Shown here: piece by piece, positions 1 to 9,720 of the stretch
Position numbering within the stretch: position 1 is the stretch's first letter
Layout of the letters: each line of letters begins with the position of its first letter
DNA from: Helicobacteraceae bacterium
Lineage (GTDB): Bacteria > Campylobacterota > Campylobacteria > Campylobacterales > Sulfurimonadaceae
NCBI GenBank assembly: GCA_015488775.1
Contig: WFNF01000140.1
Location: 28,384-92,383 of the forward strand
Direction of reading: 5' to 3'
Length of the DNA stretch: 64,000 nucleotides
Program-made: the position numbers and the translations under genes
The notes under the pieces: model-generated
What the model was told of the DNA's origin: nothing
Databases searched by the model: none
The model's input: the letters and a program-made list of their open reading frames with translations, nothing else

Positions 1-139
1 GATGAAGTTAGTTGCTGAGGGTGTAGAAAATAAAAATCAAGTTGATATGTTAAGTGAACTTGGTGTAGATATATTTCAAGGTTTTTATTTTGATAAACCT
101 CTTTGTAAAGGTGATTTTGAAAAAAAATATATTGTTTAA
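1..139 (+). CDS. EAL-domain protein, C-terminal fragment (cut by window start)
   Basis: Only the last 45 or so residues are in the window. They read AEGVEN, then LGVDIFQGFYFDKPL, then stop. This is the typical end of an EAL domain (cyclic-di-GMP phosphodiesterase), where an AEGVE strand is followed by the G-x-x-x-x-QG(F/Y)xFxxP loop. Whether a GGDEF, sensor or receiver domain lies upstream cannot be seen. The 3' end carries the AAAGG ribosome-binding site of the next gene, so the two are probably co-transcribed. Catalytic activity cannot be judged because the EAL motif itself is outside the window. Confidence 0.8.
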   Translation, partial: MKLVAEGVENKNQVDMLSELGVDIFQGFYFDKPLCKGDFEKKYIV

Positions 140-701
140 ACTGTTTTTGTTTTTAATCTTTAGTGTTACCTTAGAAGCTAGAGATGGTACATTTGTTGGT
201 GTTTCATACCTTACCTCAAAGTTAAGTAGTGATACTCGTTATAAAAGTTTTGAAGATGATAAATCAGATGGTTATAAAGTTGAAGTTGGTGCATATATAA
301 ACTCTTATTTAAGTGTTGGTTTTGAGTTTGTAGATAATGGTGTTTTTAAAGCTAAATTAAAAAATGATTTAGATTCAGTAACATCTTTAAAATCTTTAAG
401 TACCAATGTAAGTGCACATTACCCTTTTTTTAGTGAAATAGTAGATACTTATGCCAAATTAGGTTTTGGTGAAGTTATTTTTGAAGAAGACGTAGATAAT
501 TATGCTCACCAATCACTAAAAGGAGCTTTTGCAATGTATGGTTTTGGTGTTGCATTTAGAGCTTATGAAGATTATGTTTTGAAATTAGGCTACGATAGGG
601 AAATTTTTAATATTTTAAATACAGATAGTGTTAAAAAAGTTACTCAAAAAGATGAGATGATTATAGATAGAATTTATGTAGGAATAGAGGTACAGTTTTA
701 A
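117..701 (+). CDS. small outer-membrane beta-barrel protein with signal peptide
   Basis: About 194 residues. I chose the TTG at 117 because AAAGGTGA sits 5 nt upstream and the resulting N-terminus (MKKNILFKLFLFLIF) is a classic signal peptide, probably cleaved after LEA near residue 21. The longer frame back to 90 only extends into the preceding EAL gene. The mature part has alternating amphipathic strands and ends in VGIEVQF. A terminal Phe is the usual C-terminal signal of outer-membrane barrels handled by the BAM complex. It resembles the small OmpA/OmpW-sized barrels; the ligand is unknown. The stop overlaps the tlyA start by one base. Confidence 0.7.
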   Translation: MKKNILFKLFLFLIFSVTLEARDGTFVGVSYLTSKLSSDTRYKSFEDDKSDGYKVEVGAYINSYLSVGFEFVDNGVFKAKLKNDLDSVTSLKSLSTNVSAHYPFFSEIVDTYAKLGFGEVIFEEDVDNYAHQSLKGAFAMYGFGVAFRAYEDYVLKLGYDREIFNILNTDSVKKVTQKDEMIIDRIYVGIEVQF

Positions 702-1405
702 TGAGGCTTGATCAAAGGGTAAGTGAGATTTTAGATATCTCAAGAAATAAAGCTAGTGAAATAATAAAAAAGTCTTTAGTATTAGTTAATGATAAAGTTG
801 TAACAAAAAACTCTTTTAAAGTTGAAGATGAAACTATAAGTATAAAAGAGCATAATATATATGTTTCAAGAGCAGCATACAAACTATTAGGTTTTTTTGA
901 AGATGTTAAACTTGATGTTACTTCAATGAAAGCTTTAGATATTGGCGCATCAACTGGAGGTTTTACCCAAATTCTTTTAGAAAAAGGTGTCTCAAGTGTT
1001 GTATCTTTAGATGTTGGAAGAGAGCAGTTAGATAAGTCACTTAGAGATAACTCCAAGGTTGAAGTTGTAGAAAATCAAGATATTAGAGAGTATGTTACAG
1101 ATAAAAAGTTTGATATAGTTGTTAGTGATGTCTCCTTTATATCTTTAGAAAAAATTTTAGATTTTATATCTCCTCTTTGTGAAAACCATTTAGTTTTACT
1201 TTTTAAACCACAGTTTGAAGTTGGTAAAAATGTTAAAAGAGATAAAAATGGTGTTGTACTAGATAAAAAAGCTATATCTAAAGCTAGAGAATCTTTTGAA
1301 TTGAAATGTAAATCTTTAGGATTTTTCAATGAATATAATGAAGAGTCTAAACTTAGTGGAAAGGAGGGGAATCTTGAATATATCTACTACTTCACAAGAG
1401 ATTGA
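701..1405 (+). CDS. tlyA: TlyA-family rRNA 2'-O-methyltransferase (S4 + FtsJ-like)
   Basis: A 234-residue protein with an N-terminal S4 RNA-binding domain (residues 1-60) and a RrmJ/FtsJ-type methyltransferase domain. The SAM-binding motif is DIGASTGGFTQ (80-90). A K-D-K-E tetrad typical of 2'-O-methyltransferases can be placed at K61, D143, K169 and E226. Family members methylate cytidines in 23S rRNA, and in longer versions also 16S, which affects subunit association and capreomycin sensitivity. The short length fits the Campylobacter type, which acts on 23S C1920. The name haemolysin is historical. The start overlaps the previous stop (TAATG), and the 3' end carries the strong ribosome site of ribF. 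Confidence 0.93.
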   Translation: MRLDQRVSEILDISRNKASEIIKKSLVLVNDKVVTKNSFKVEDETISIKEHNIYVSRAAYKLLGFFEDVKLDVTSMKALDIGASTGGFTQILLEKGVSSVVSLDVGREQLDKSLRDNSKVEVVENQDIREYVTDKKFDIVVSDVSFISLEKILDFISPLCENHLVLLFKPQFEVGKNVKRDKNGVVLDKKAISKARESFELKCKSLGFFNEYNEESKLSGKEGNLEYIYYFTRD

Positions 1406-2213
1406 GGCTATAGCTATTGGAGGTTTTGATGGCATGCATATAGCACATCAACATCTTTTCAATGAGCTTGGCGATAATGGCGCAATCATAGTTATAGAGA
1501 GTGGTTTTGCAAATCTTACACCTGGTGTTTTAAGGGAAAACTATAGTACTCATAGAATGATTTATTATCCACTTGATCAGATAAAATCTTTTGATGGATT
1601 GGATTTTATAAAATCTCTTAAAAAAACCTTTGTTAATCTGAAAAAGATAGTTGTTGGTTACGATTTTTATTTTGGAAAAAATAGAGCTTATTGTGCTAAT
1701 GATTTAAAAAAAGCTTTTGATGGTGAGATAGTTGTTGTAGATGAGGTTATCTCACACGACACATCTGTACATTCAAATAAAATAAGAGAATCACTACAAA
1801 ATGGCGATATAAAAAAAGCAAATATATTTTTAGGTCATAACTATACTATATATGGTGAACATGTTGATGGACAGGGTTTAGGCAAAAAAGAGTTGTTTCC
1901 AACTATAAACATAAAAACAGAAGGTTTTTTAATACCTAAAGATGGAGTGTATGCATCTTTTTGCTCAATTAATGGAAGTGATATATATTATAAATCTGTA
2001 ACTTTTATAGGACATAGAGTAACTACAGATGGAACTTTTGCTATAGAAACATATATTATAGATAAAGATATAACCAAAGTGAAAGATGTAAAAATCTCTT
2101 TTATCTCTTACTTAAGAGAAAATAAAAAGTTTGATAATCTTGAGTTATTAAAAGATAGAATAGAAAATGATATTGATTTAGCTAAAAACTCTTTAAATAT
2201 TGCTACAATTTAG
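1374..2213 (+). CDS. ribF: bifunctional riboflavin kinase / FAD synthetase
   Basis: About 279 residues. It converts riboflavin to FMN and then FAD in the cytoplasm. The N-terminal adenylyltransferase half shows IGGFDGMHIAHQ (nucleotidyl-transferase HxGH-type loop) and HSNKIRESL. The C-terminal kinase half shows GQGLGKKELFPTINIK. The open frame extends upstream to 1329 inside tlyA, but the TTG at 1374 follows AGGAGGGG closely, the best Shine-Dalgarno in the neighbourhood, so I place the start there. It overlaps the end of tlyA by 32 nt, suggesting coupled translation. Confidence 0.93.
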   Translation: MNISTTSQEIEAIAIGGFDGMHIAHQHLFNELGDNGAIIVIESGFANLTPGVLRENYSTHRMIYYPLDQIKSFDGLDFIKSLKKTFVNLKKIVVGYDFYFGKNRAYCANDLKKAFDGEIVVVDEVISHDTSVHSNKIRESLQNGDIKKANIFLGHNYTIYGEHVDGQGLGKKELFPTINIKTEGFLIPKDGVYASFCSINGSDIYYKSVTFIGHRVTTDGTFAIETYIIDKDITKVKDVKISFISYLRENKKFDNLELLKDRIENDIDLAKNSLNIATI

Positions 2214-2286
2214 AGATCTCTTAAAGCTGTTTTTAATAGATATAAAGGTAAAATCGCACCAATAATTTAATACACAGGGGTCTTAA

Positions 2287-2964
2287 GTGGGTGAACTCTT
2301 TACTTTTTTTGGTCTAATTTCTCATGATCATACTTTTATTTATGCAACACATTTGGCATTAGTTGTTCTAATAGTCTTAGTTTTAGCAAAAGTTGCTACA
2401 GCAAATATGCAAGTTGTACCTCGTGGTACACAAAATGTAATGGAAGCTTACCTTGGCGGTGTTCTTGCTATGGGTGCTGATGTTATGGGCAAAGAGGAAG
2501 CACGTAAGTATTTACCATTAGTTGCAACTATTGGTTTACTTGTTGGTGTGGCTAATATTGTTGGTGTTATTCCTGGTTTTGAAGCACCATCATCATTTTT
2601 AGATTTTACTCTAGCTTTAGCTTTAGTAGTTTTCTTTTACTATAACTTTGAAGGTATAAGAAAAAATGGTGTTGTTGCTTACTTTAAGCACTTTTTAGGA
2701 CCTGTTTGGTGGTTGTACTGGTTAATGTTTCCAATTGAAATAGTATCTCATATATCAAGAATTATATCTTTATCTTTTCGTCTTTTCGGAAATGTAAAAG
2801 GTGATGATATGTTCCTAATGGTACTTTTAATGCTAGCTCCTTGGTTACTACCAATGATTCCATTTGCTTTACTACTGTTTATGGCGTTTTTACAAGCATT
2901 TATCTTTATGATGCTTACTTACGTTTACCTTGGTGGTGCGATAGCAGTAAGTGATGATCACTAA
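2287..2964 (+). CDS. atpB: F0F1 ATP synthase subunit a
   Basis: A 225-residue polytopic membrane protein forming the proton half-channels of the F0 sector. The essential arginine is R165 in the conserved helix [13 protein letters not shown], preceded by [12 protein letters not shown]. Five to six hydrophobic segments are visible. As usual in Campylobacterota, atpB stands apart from the other ATP synthase genes. The start is GTG after a weak AGGGG site. The 73-nt gap upstream contains a TAAAAT hexamer that could be a -10 box, so transcription may restart here. Its 3' end overlaps the next small membrane gene. Confidence 0.96.
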   Translation: MGELFTFFGLISHDHTFIYATHLALVVLIVLVLAKVATANMQVVPRGTQNVMEAYLGGVLAMGADVMGKEEARKYLPLVATIGLLVGVANIVGVIPGFEAPSSFLDFTLALALVVFFYYNFEGIRKNGVVAYFKHFLGPVWWLYWLMFPIEIVSHISRIISLSFRLFGNVKGDDMFLMVLLMLAPWLLPMIPFALLLFMAFLQAFIFMMLTYVYLGGAIAVSDDH

Positions 2965-3241
2965 AAGTTCATCAATAAAAATTATAAACTTTTTGCAAGG
3001 GGTTTCTTATGGGTTTATGCTCATAGGGACTCTTGTCTTTTTTAAATCTTTCCTTTTCCTAGGTATTGGTACAGCGATATTTTTTTCACTAATCTTTGTT
3101 TTTGTTTCTATTTTTATGGTTTTACTACTTGATGTTATAAAACTACAATATACAAAACTTGATGAGATGAAAAAGCAAACTGAACTTTTAGAAAAACTTA
3201 CATTAAAAGAGCTTGATAATGTTGAAAAGCTATCTAATTAG
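2954..3241 (+). CDS. small two-helix membrane protein downstream of atpB
   Basis: About 95 residues with two adjacent hydrophobic segments (roughly residues 15-35 and 36-60), followed by a charged, probably coiled-coil C-terminal tail ([15 protein letters not shown]). The start is GTG at 2951 or ATG at 2954, inside the end of atpB, so translation is likely coupled. From memory, a small integral membrane protein also follows atpB in C. jejuni (Cj1203c). A role in ATP synthase assembly would only be a guess from position. I do not recognise a named family. Confidence 0.75.
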   Translation: MITKSSSIKIINFLQGVSYGFMLIGTLVFFKSFLFLGIGTAIFFSLIFVFVSIFMVLLLDVIKLQYTKLDEMKKQTELLEKLTLKELDNVEKLSN

Positions 3242-3782
3242 CGACAGAGATTATTATAGCTCTAATCCTAAAACCTTAGAATATAAATTATCTAAGGTTT
3301 TAGAAAAACAAACTCCATCTTTTACTTTACTTAGAGATAAACTTAGCTCAAACATAGAAGAACTTGCAAAATCATTTTTATATATATCACAAAAATTTCA
3401 AGTTGAAAAAGTTTATCTACATACTGATATTAGCTTAGCTCATAGTTTAGGTTTTGATGGTGTACACTTAGATTCTAACTCCTTTTCTAAGATTAAAGAG
3501 GCTAAAGCATTAAATCTTGATGTTGTTATAAGTACACATACAAAAGAGGAAGTTCTAAAAGCTTGTGAATACGGCGCAGATATGGTTACTTTTAGTCCTA
3601 TATTTAATACGCCAAATAAGGGAAAGCCTAAGGGTTTAGAACTTTTAAATGAAATAAGTGATACAATCGCGATAAAAATTATTGCTTTAGGTGGAATAAT
3701 CAGCCAAGAGCATATAGATAAAATACAAAATAGCAAGGCTTATGGCTTTGCTTCTATAAGATACTTTACCAAGGAAATATAA
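3219..3782 (+). CDS. ThiE/TenI-like TIM-barrel protein, divergent
   Basis: About 187 residues with the thiamine-phosphate-synthase/TenI fold. Recognisable elements are LISDRDYY at the N-terminus, [38 protein letters not shown] and IIALGGI. The QLREK and INDR-type substrate loops of true ThiE are altered (the latter reads HTDISLA). It is therefore probably a TenI-like thiazole tautomerase or a protein of changed function. A much better ThiE lies at 37289. The ATG at 3219 follows AAGAG and overlaps the previous gene by 23 nt. The stop overlaps the gatB start. Confidence 0.75.
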   Translation: MLKSYLISDRDYYSSNPKTLEYKLSKVLEKQTPSFTLLRDKLSSNIEELAKSFLYISQKFQVEKVYLHTDISLAHSLGFDGVHLDSNSFSKIKEAKALNLDVVISTHTKEEVLKACEYGADMVTFSPIFNTPNKGKPKGLELLNEISDTIAIKIIALGGIISQEHIDKIQNSKAYGFASIRYFTKEI

Positions 3783-5206
3783 TGTTTGAAACCGTAATAG
3801 GTCTTGAAGTTCATACTCAACTAAATACTAAAACTAAACTTTTTTGTAGTTGTCCTACAAGTTTTAATGATACCCAAAATGTAAATACATGTCCAACTTG
3901 TTTGGCACTTCCTGGTGCTTTACCCGTTTTAAACAAAGAAGTTTTAGAAAAGTCTGTTAAGTTTGGTAAAGCTGTTGATGCAACGATTAACAGAACATCT
4001 TACTTTGATAGAAAATCATACTTCTATCCTGATTCTCCAACTGCTTACCAAATAACTCAACTTTATACTCCAGTTGTTGAGCATGGGAAGCTAAAAATTG
4101 ATTTAGAAGATGGTACATCAAAAGAGATAAGAATAAATAGAGCCCATATAGAGGCTGATGCTGGTAAAAATATACATGAAGGTTCATACTCTAAAGTTGA
4201 TTTAAATAGAGCAGGGACACCACTTTTAGAGATTGTAAGTGAACCAGACTTAAGAGGCGTAGAAGATACTATTTTATATCTTAAAAAACTTCATTCTATA
4301 GTTCGTTACTTAGACATTAGTGATGCAAATATGCAAGAGGGTTCATTTAGAGTTGATGTTAATGTTTCTATTAGACCTAAGGGTGATGAAAAACTTTATA
4401 CTAGGGTTGAGATTAAAAACATAAATAGTTTTAAGTTTATACAAAAAGCTATAGAGATTGAAGTTAAAAGACAGATTAATGCTTGGGAAGATGGTGTTTA
4501 TGAAGAGGAAATTTTCCAAGAAACTCGTCTTTTTGATCAAACGGCTCAAGTTACAAAATCCATGAGAGGTAAAGAGGGAGCGGCTGATTATAGATACTTC
4601 CCTGAACCTGATCTTTTAAAAGCTGTTATAGATGATGAGATGTATGAAAGAAACATAAACATACCAGAACTTCCTGATCAAAAGAAAGAGCGTTTTGTAA
4701 AAGAGTTTAAACTAAGTGAATATAATGCAGGTGTCATTTGTAGTGAGTTAGAGATGGCTCATTATTTTGAAGCCATGATAAAAGCTGGTGGTAGTCCTAA
4801 AGTAAGTGTTAATCTTTTAACAGTTGAGCTTCTTGGACGTTTAAAAGGTGGTTTAAATATATCTAATTCACCTATAAAAGCTGAAACTCTTGGTAAGTTG
4901 GCTTTACGTATTGATGATGGTACAATCTCAAATAAAGCTGCAAAAGATGTTCTTGACTTCTTAATGGATAGCGATAAAGATATTGATGAAGTTATAGATG
5001 AACTTGGCTTAAAACAAGTTAGTGATACAGGTGCAATTGAAAAAATGGTTGATGATATTTTAGCTGCAAATCCAGATAAAGTTGAACAATATAAAGGTGG
5101 AAAAGATAAACTGTTTGGTTTCTTTGTTGGGCAAACAATGAAAGCAAGTAAAGGTAGCGCTTCTCCTCAGGTTGTAAATGAAATCTTAAAATCTAAGTTG
5201 GCTTAG
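3782..5206 (+). CDS. gatB: Asp-tRNA(Asn)/Glu-tRNA(Gln) amidotransferase subunit B
   Basis: A 474-residue GatB of full length. It begins [10 protein letters not shown] and has the Cys pairs of the zinc site (CSC, then CPTC), the [11 protein letters not shown] signature and [14 protein letters not shown]. The C-terminal 140 residues form the YqeY-like tail domain that contacts tRNA. With GatA and GatC, which are not in this window, it converts misacylated Glu-tRNA(Gln) or Asp-tRNA(Asn) using ammonia from GatA. It starts at the overlap TAATG with the gene before. From memory gatB and gpsA are also neighbours in C. jejuni. Confidence 0.97.
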   Translation: MFETVIGLEVHTQLNTKTKLFCSCPTSFNDTQNVNTCPTCLALPGALPVLNKEVLEKSVKFGKAVDATINRTSYFDRKSYFYPDSPTAYQITQLYTPVVEHGKLKIDLEDGTSKEIRINRAHIEADAGKNIHEGSYSKVDLNRAGTPLLEIVSEPDLRGVEDTILYLKKLHSIVRYLDISDANMQEGSFRVDVNVSIRPKGDEKLYTRVEIKNINSFKFIQKAIEIEVKRQINAWEDGVYEEEIFQETRLFDQTAQVTKSMRGKEGAADYRYFPEPDLLKAVIDDEMYERNINIPELPDQKKERFVKEFKLSEYNAGVICSELEMAHYFEAMIKAGGSPKVSVNLLTVELLGRLKGGLNISNSPIKAETLGKLALRIDDGTISNKAAKDVLDFLMDSDKDIDEVIDELGLKQVSDTGAIEKMVDDILAANPDKVEQYKGGKDKLFGFFVGQTMKASKGSASPQVVNEILKSKLA

Positions 5207-5213
5207 GTATAGT

Positions 5214-6767
5214 ATGAGGTCACTTGCTAATTATGCTCTTGACTTAGCCATTTTTTTAGAGTCATCTACAAAATATCAATCTTTTAAGCATGGTGTCTAC
5301 CGTATATTGGAAGATCCTACATGTAAATATAAAAAATATTTTGATTTTTTTATGATTTTTATGATATTTTCAAGTGTTTTAATTTTAGTTGGCGAAGTTA
5401 AAATTGACTTGAAGTCATATCTTCTTTATTTTAATATATATATTATATCTTCTGTTTTTTTAATGGAATATATACTAAGACTTTGGGTTTATAACTCCAA
5501 TTCTCAAATTATTATCGATCTTTATGAAAGAGATACTTTTTTAAACAAAAAACTAACTATATTTAGCATAATATATAAAATAGGTACGAAAAAATTTGAA
5601 TTTATAAAAAAACCAAGTTCTATAGTTGATCTCCTTGCTATAACCCCATTTTTTCATGAGGTTAGATTACTTAGAGTCTTTGTTCTGTTTAGAGTTTTTA
5701 AACTTTTTAGATATACACAAAGTATGAGTCTTTTTTATTCAGTTTTAAAAACTAAAAAATTTGAGCTTGTTACTCTCTTTTTCTTTGTTACTCTAGTTAT
5801 GTCTGTTTCAGCAGTTTTGATATATGTTATGGAAGCAAATAATCCTGATTCACCAATTAATACTATGTATGAAGCATTCTACTGGTCATTAGTTACTATA
5901 TCTACAGTTGGTTATGGTGATTTGTACCCAGTTAGTGATTATGGGCGTGGCGTGGCCATGGTTATTATTATCTCTGGTATTGCAGTTCTTAGTTTCTCTA
6001 CATCTATAGTTGTATCAGCATTTAATGAAAAGTTTGATGAGATTAAAGATCAAAAAGTTTTGGATGATATAAAAAAAGTTAAAAATTTTTACCTTGTGTG
6101 TGGATATAATGAATTATCTAGAAACCTACTTACACGCTTAAAAAATAATGGTAGAAATATTATAGTTCTGGATTCAAATCATGATGCAGTTAACCTAGCA
6201 CTAAAAGATGGTTTTAGAGCTTTAAATTTTGATCCAACAAAATCAAAAAGCTATATGGAACTAGATATAGATTTAGAAAAAAATGTTATTAAAGTTTTAT
6301 CCATGTATGATAGTGATGTTCAAAACATATATGTAACATTAACTTTAAAATCTATATGTGAAAACATTAAGGTTGTAGCTATTTTACAAAAAAAATCTAA
6401 TTATAAAAAATATCAATTAGCTGGTGTCGATGATATAATTTTTACTCAAGAACTTATTGGTCTAACTGCTAAGGAACTTAGTGGTAAACCAATAGCTTTT
6501 GAAGCTATAAACGCACTTAGAAGCATTGATAATGAGATAATTTTAGATGAGATTAAAATAGATGAGAGAATTGTTCCACATATTGATGAGTTATTAAGTA
6601 TAGTAAAAAATGGTTATAAAGTTATATTGATTGGTTCTTATAAGATAGAAAATGAAAGTTTTTCTTTTTACTTAGATGATGACTTTAGTATTAAATTAGG
6701 CGATGTACTGCTATGTATAGGTAAAAAAGATATACTAAACGAATTAAAAATATATTTAAGAAGATAA
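5214..6767 (+). CDS. Kv-type potassium channel with C-terminal RCK domains
   Basis: 517 residues. The N-terminal half is a six-helix voltage-sensor-type channel. An S4-like helix carries R151, R154, R160, K163 and R166 at mostly three-residue spacing. The selectivity filter is TVGYGD (231-236) between pore helix and S6. From about residue 290 there is a TrkA-N-type RCK domain (FYLVCGYNE), followed by a TrkA-C-like segment to the end. Such channels pass K+ in response to voltage and to ligands bound at the RCK ring. It is followed 1 nt later by a second, free RCK protein, which suggests a joint gating complex. The ATG at 5214 lies 7 nt after gatB; no second start is better. Confidence 0.88.
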   Translation: MRSLANYALDLAIFLESSTKYQSFKHGVYRILEDPTCKYKKYFDFFMIFMIFSSVLILVGEVKIDLKSYLLYFNIYIISSVFLMEYILRLWVYNSNSQIIIDLYERDTFLNKKLTIFSIIYKIGTKKFEFIKKPSSIVDLLAITPFFHEVRLLRVFVLFRVFKLFRYTQSMSLFYSVLKTKKFELVTLFFFVTLVMSVSAVLIYVMEANNPDSPINTMYEAFYWSLVTISTVGYGDLYPVSDYGRGVAMVIIISGIAVLSFSTSIVVSAFNEKFDEIKDQKVLDDIKKVKNFYLVCGYNELSRNLLTRLKNNGRNIIVLDSNHDAVNLALKDGFRALNFDPTKSKSYMELDIDLEKNVIKVLSMYDSDVQNIYVTLTLKSICENIKVVAILQKKSNYKKYQLAGVDDIIFTQELIGLTAKELSGKPIAFEAINALRSIDNEIILDEIKIDERIVPHIDELLSIVKNGYKVILIGSYKIENESFSFYLDDDFSIKLGDVLLCIGKKDILNELKIYLRR

Positions 6768-6768
6768 A

Positions 6769-7437
6769 ATGACAGCATTTATATTTGGAAATAACGAATA
6801 CACAAATGAGATATATGAAAATATTTCAGATATTTATGATAAGATATATGTATTAACTCAAAATAAAGATGATGTAGATAAAAAAAATAATATTTTATAT
6901 TTTGATTTAAGTGATGAGTGGGATGATCTTCTTGAGCTGATGATTGAAGAAACAGGAGTAGCTTTTTGTGTTTTAGATAATGATGCAAATAATATATTCT
7001 TGACTATATCTCTAAGAGCTAGATTTGAAAACTTATATATAGTTTCTTTATCTACAGACGATGAGAGTTCTACTAAGTTAAAAAGAGCAGGGGCAACTAA
7101 GGTTTTACCTATAGTTGATATTACCGCATCTGTGATATTTGACATTATAGAAAAACCTATATCTTCAACTATGTTGCATACTATTATGTATGAAAAAACC
7201 AATTTAAAAATATCTCAAATTTGTATAGGGGATAAATCAAACATTGTTGGTAAATATTTACATGATATAGATTTTACAAAAATTATAGTTGTTGCAGTTA
7301 TTGATCATAATGTAAACACTGAGTTTATCTTTACTACACAAGGGCATAATCATAAACTTAATATTGATGATGTTTTGGTAATAATTGGATATGATGATGA
7401 TATCATAAATTTTAAAGAGAGTATTGGAGCAATTTAA
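6769..7437 (+). CDS. stand-alone RCK (TrkA-N/TrkA-C) regulator protein
   Basis: 222 residues without membrane segments. The N-terminal half has a Rossmann-like TrkA-N fold (MTAFIFGNNEYTNEIYENI), although the usual GxGxxG loop is degenerate. The later part reads VDITASVIFDIIEKP, then a TrkA-C-like domain (IGDKSNIVGKYLHDID and DVLVIIGYDDDI). Proteins of this type bind nucleotides and gate K+ channels or Trk/Ktr transporters. Lying 1 nt after a channel that already has RCK domains, it may join that octameric ring or act on a Trk transporter elsewhere. The gene abuts gpsA. Confidence 0.8.
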   Translation: MTAFIFGNNEYTNEIYENISDIYDKIYVLTQNKDDVDKKNNILYFDLSDEWDDLLELMIEETGVAFCVLDNDANNIFLTISLRARFENLYIVSLSTDDESSTKLKRAGATKVLPIVDITASVIFDIIEKPISSTMLHTIMYEKTNLKISQICIGDKSNIVGKYLHDIDFTKIIVVAVIDHNVNTEFIFTTQGHNHKLNIDDVLVIIGYDDDIINFKESIGAI

Positions 7438-8331
7438 GTGGCAAAATTAGGAATAATTGGAGCTGGTAAGTGGGGAACTGCTTTATATACAGCCTTATCT
7501 CAAAAAGTAGATTGTCTTATAACATCTAGAAGTAAAAAAGATTTAAAAGATTTTACAAGTTTAGATGAAGTTTTGAAATGTGAATATCTTTTAATTGCAA
7601 TACCTGCCCAACAAATAAGAGCGTGGCTTAAAGATAATTATATATATAATAATCATAAAATTTTAGTTGCCTCAAAGGGTATAGAATCATCAAGTGGAGA
7701 TTTTTTACTTGATATCTACTCTGAGTATGTTCCAAAAGAGAATTTAGCTTTTATCTCTGGTCCATCTTTTGCAAGTGAGGTTATTAAATCCTTACCAACA
7801 GCCTTAGTAGTGAACTCTTATAATTTAGATTTAGCACATAAGTTTTGTGAGATGTTCCCACCTTTTATAAAAACATATACCTCCAATGACGTTATAGGTA
7901 GTGAGGTTGCTGGTGCATATAAAAATGTTATAGCTATAGCATCTGGAATATGTGAAGGTTTAGACCTTGGTAAAAATGCTGCTGCTTCACTAATCTCAAG
8001 AGGTTTGGTTGAGATGCAAAGGTTTGGTGAGTTTTTTGGAGCTCAACATGACACTTTTATGGGACTTAGTGGTGCTGGTGATCTTTTTTTAACTGCAAGT
8101 TCTACTATGTCTAGAAACTATAGAGTTGGACTTGGTCTGGCTGCAAACAAAACTCAAGAAGCTATACTTGAAGAGTTAGGTGAAGTTGCTGAGGGTATTG
8201 GTACATCTTACGCTATTCACAATATAAAAATAAAACATAAATTATATCTACCAATAGCTACAGAAGTATATGAAATATTAGAGGGAAAAAATCCAAAAGA
8301 CTCTTTAAAAGATCTACTTAGCAAGGGTTAA
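7438..8331 (+). CDS. gpsA: glycerol-3-phosphate dehydrogenase [NAD(P)+]
   Basis: 297 residues. It reduces dihydroxyacetone phosphate to sn-glycerol-3-phosphate for phospholipid synthesis. It begins with the dinucleotide loop GIIGAGKWGTAL and has the signature SGPSFASEV and the catalytic lysine in AGAYKNVIAIASGICEG. LSGAGDLFLTASS completes the family pattern. It is somewhat shorter than the E. coli enzyme (339), as is normal in Campylobacterota. The start is GTG directly after the stop of the RCK gene, so the two are very likely in one transcript. Confidence 0.97.
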   Translation: MAKLGIIGAGKWGTALYTALSQKVDCLITSRSKKDLKDFTSLDEVLKCEYLLIAIPAQQIRAWLKDNYIYNNHKILVASKGIESSSGDFLLDIYSEYVPKENLAFISGPSFASEVIKSLPTALVVNSYNLDLAHKFCEMFPPFIKTYTSNDVIGSEVAGAYKNVIAIASGICEGLDLGKNAAASLISRGLVEMQRFGEFFGAQHDTFMGLSGAGDLFLTASSTMSRNYRVGLGLAANKTQEAILEELGEVAEGIGTSYAIHNIKIKHKLYLPIATEVYEILEGKNPKDSLKDLLSKG

Positions 8332-8333
8332 AG

Positions 8334-9689
8334 ATGAGTGATAATAAAACACAATTTAAAAAGATTGGGTTAGGGGTACTGTTAGGTTTTTTAGCTTTTC
8401 TCCCTAGTACTTTAGTATTTAATTTTGAGCAATCTGCACTAATTGGTATTATAGTTTTCCTTGTAACACTTTGGACAAATGAGGGACTATCTTTAGCTGT
8501 TGTTTCACTTCTACCTATTATAATTTTTCCAGCTTTTGGGATACTTTCAACTAAAGCTACAAGTATAAATTATGCTAACCCAATAATATATCTTTTTCTT
8601 GGTGGCTTTATGCTAGCAATAGCAGTAGAAAAAACCAACCTTCATACATATATTGCAGATAAAGTTTTAAATATATTTCCAAATACCGCTAGGGGTATAA
8701 TATTTTCATTATCCATAACCTCTGGTGTATTAAGCTCAATTCTTTCAAACACTACAACTACCTTGCTTTTAATACCCATAGCATTATATTTAAGCGATAA
8801 CGATAAACTTAAAATGAGATTTGCTTTAGCAATAGCTTATGGTGCAAGTGTTGGTGGTATATTGACACCAATTGGCACACCTCCTAACTTGATTTTACTG
8901 GGTATCATGAACGATATGGGTATGGAAGCTATACCATTTTTTAAATGGATTATGTTAGTTGCACCTCTATCTTTTTTTATGTTTATTGTTGTATCGAGTG
9001 TTTTAAGTATAGGTGTCACCAATATAAAATTAGAAAGAAAAGTTGAAACTATACCTTTAAGTTGGGATCAAAAAAAGCTTTTAGGGCTTTTAGTACTTTT
9101 AATTGTTACTCTTTTTATCAATGCACCTATTAAACCTTATTGGGGTGGTCTTGGTTTAAGTGAACCTGGGATTCTTCTTGGTTTTGGGCTTTTACTATTT
9201 GCTCCACCATTAAATCTTTTAGAGTGGATGGAAGATAAAGCAAAAATACCTTATAGAATTATGTTTTTGTTTGGTGCTGGTTTTTCTATAGCTGTAGCAT
9301 TTGCAAGTACAGGTTTAGCCGATGAGATTGCATCTTATTTGTTAAGTTTAGCAGTTCTACCAACATTTGCACTTCTTTTAGTTATTGCCACTTTAATAAC
9401 TTTTACAACAGAAGTAACATCAAACACTGCTTTAATATCTATTATGTTACCAGTGATATATTCAGTAGCAGATCAAGCTGGTATAGATAAAACTTTGTTT
9501 ATGATGGTTGCTACTATATGTGCATCTTATGCTTTTATGTTACCTATTGCAACTCCACCAAATGCTATAGCTATGAGTACAGGGGTTGTAGATGTTAAAA
9601 CAATGGCTAAGTATGGTCTTATTTTTAATATTATTGGTATTTTTATTATTGTATTTATTGCAGAGTTTTTTTGGAAAGGTATATTATAA
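8334..9689 (+). CDS. SLC13/DASS-type sodium:anion symporter
   Basis: 451 residues, with about 11 hydrophobic helices. Both halves carry the SNT motif of the divalent anion:sodium symporter family: SNTTTTLLLIPIA in the first half and SNTALISIMLPV in the second. The loops TPIGTPPNLILLG and LPIATPPNAIAMSTG are the paired re-entrant P-rich signatures. The family carries dicarboxylates, tricarboxylates or sulfate with Na+; the substrate cannot be told from sequence. It begins 2 nt after gpsA and closes the cluster. Confidence 0.9.
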   Translation: MSDNKTQFKKIGLGVLLGFLAFLPSTLVFNFEQSALIGIIVFLVTLWTNEGLSLAVVSLLPIIIFPAFGILSTKATSINYANPIIYLFLGGFMLAIAVEKTNLHTYIADKVLNIFPNTARGIIFSLSITSGVLSSILSNTTTTLLLIPIALYLSDNDKLKMRFALAIAYGASVGGILTPIGTPPNLILLGIMNDMGMEAIPFFKWIMLVAPLSFFMFIVVSSVLSIGVTNIKLERKVETIPLSWDQKKLLGLLVLLIVTLFINAPIKPYWGGLGLSEPGILLGFGLLLFAPPLNLLEWMEDKAKIPYRIMFLFGAGFSIAVAFASTGLADEIASYLLSLAVLPTFALLLVIATLITFTTEVTSNTALISIMLPVIYSVADQAGIDKTLFMMVATICASYAFMLPIATPPNAIAMSTGVVDVKTMAKYGLIFNIIGIFIIVFIAEFFWKGIL

Positions 9690-9720
9690 AAATACAAATT
9701 AAAAAATAAAGGATAAAAAA

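Noticed and set aside
90..116. Upstream extension of the first outer-membrane protein
   Set aside because: It lies inside the EAL gene, has no ribosome site, and would disrupt the signal peptide; the TTG at 117 is better.
712..1056. Antisense frame over tlyA
   Set aside because: Shadow of a well supported gene, no ribosome site, no recognisable domain.
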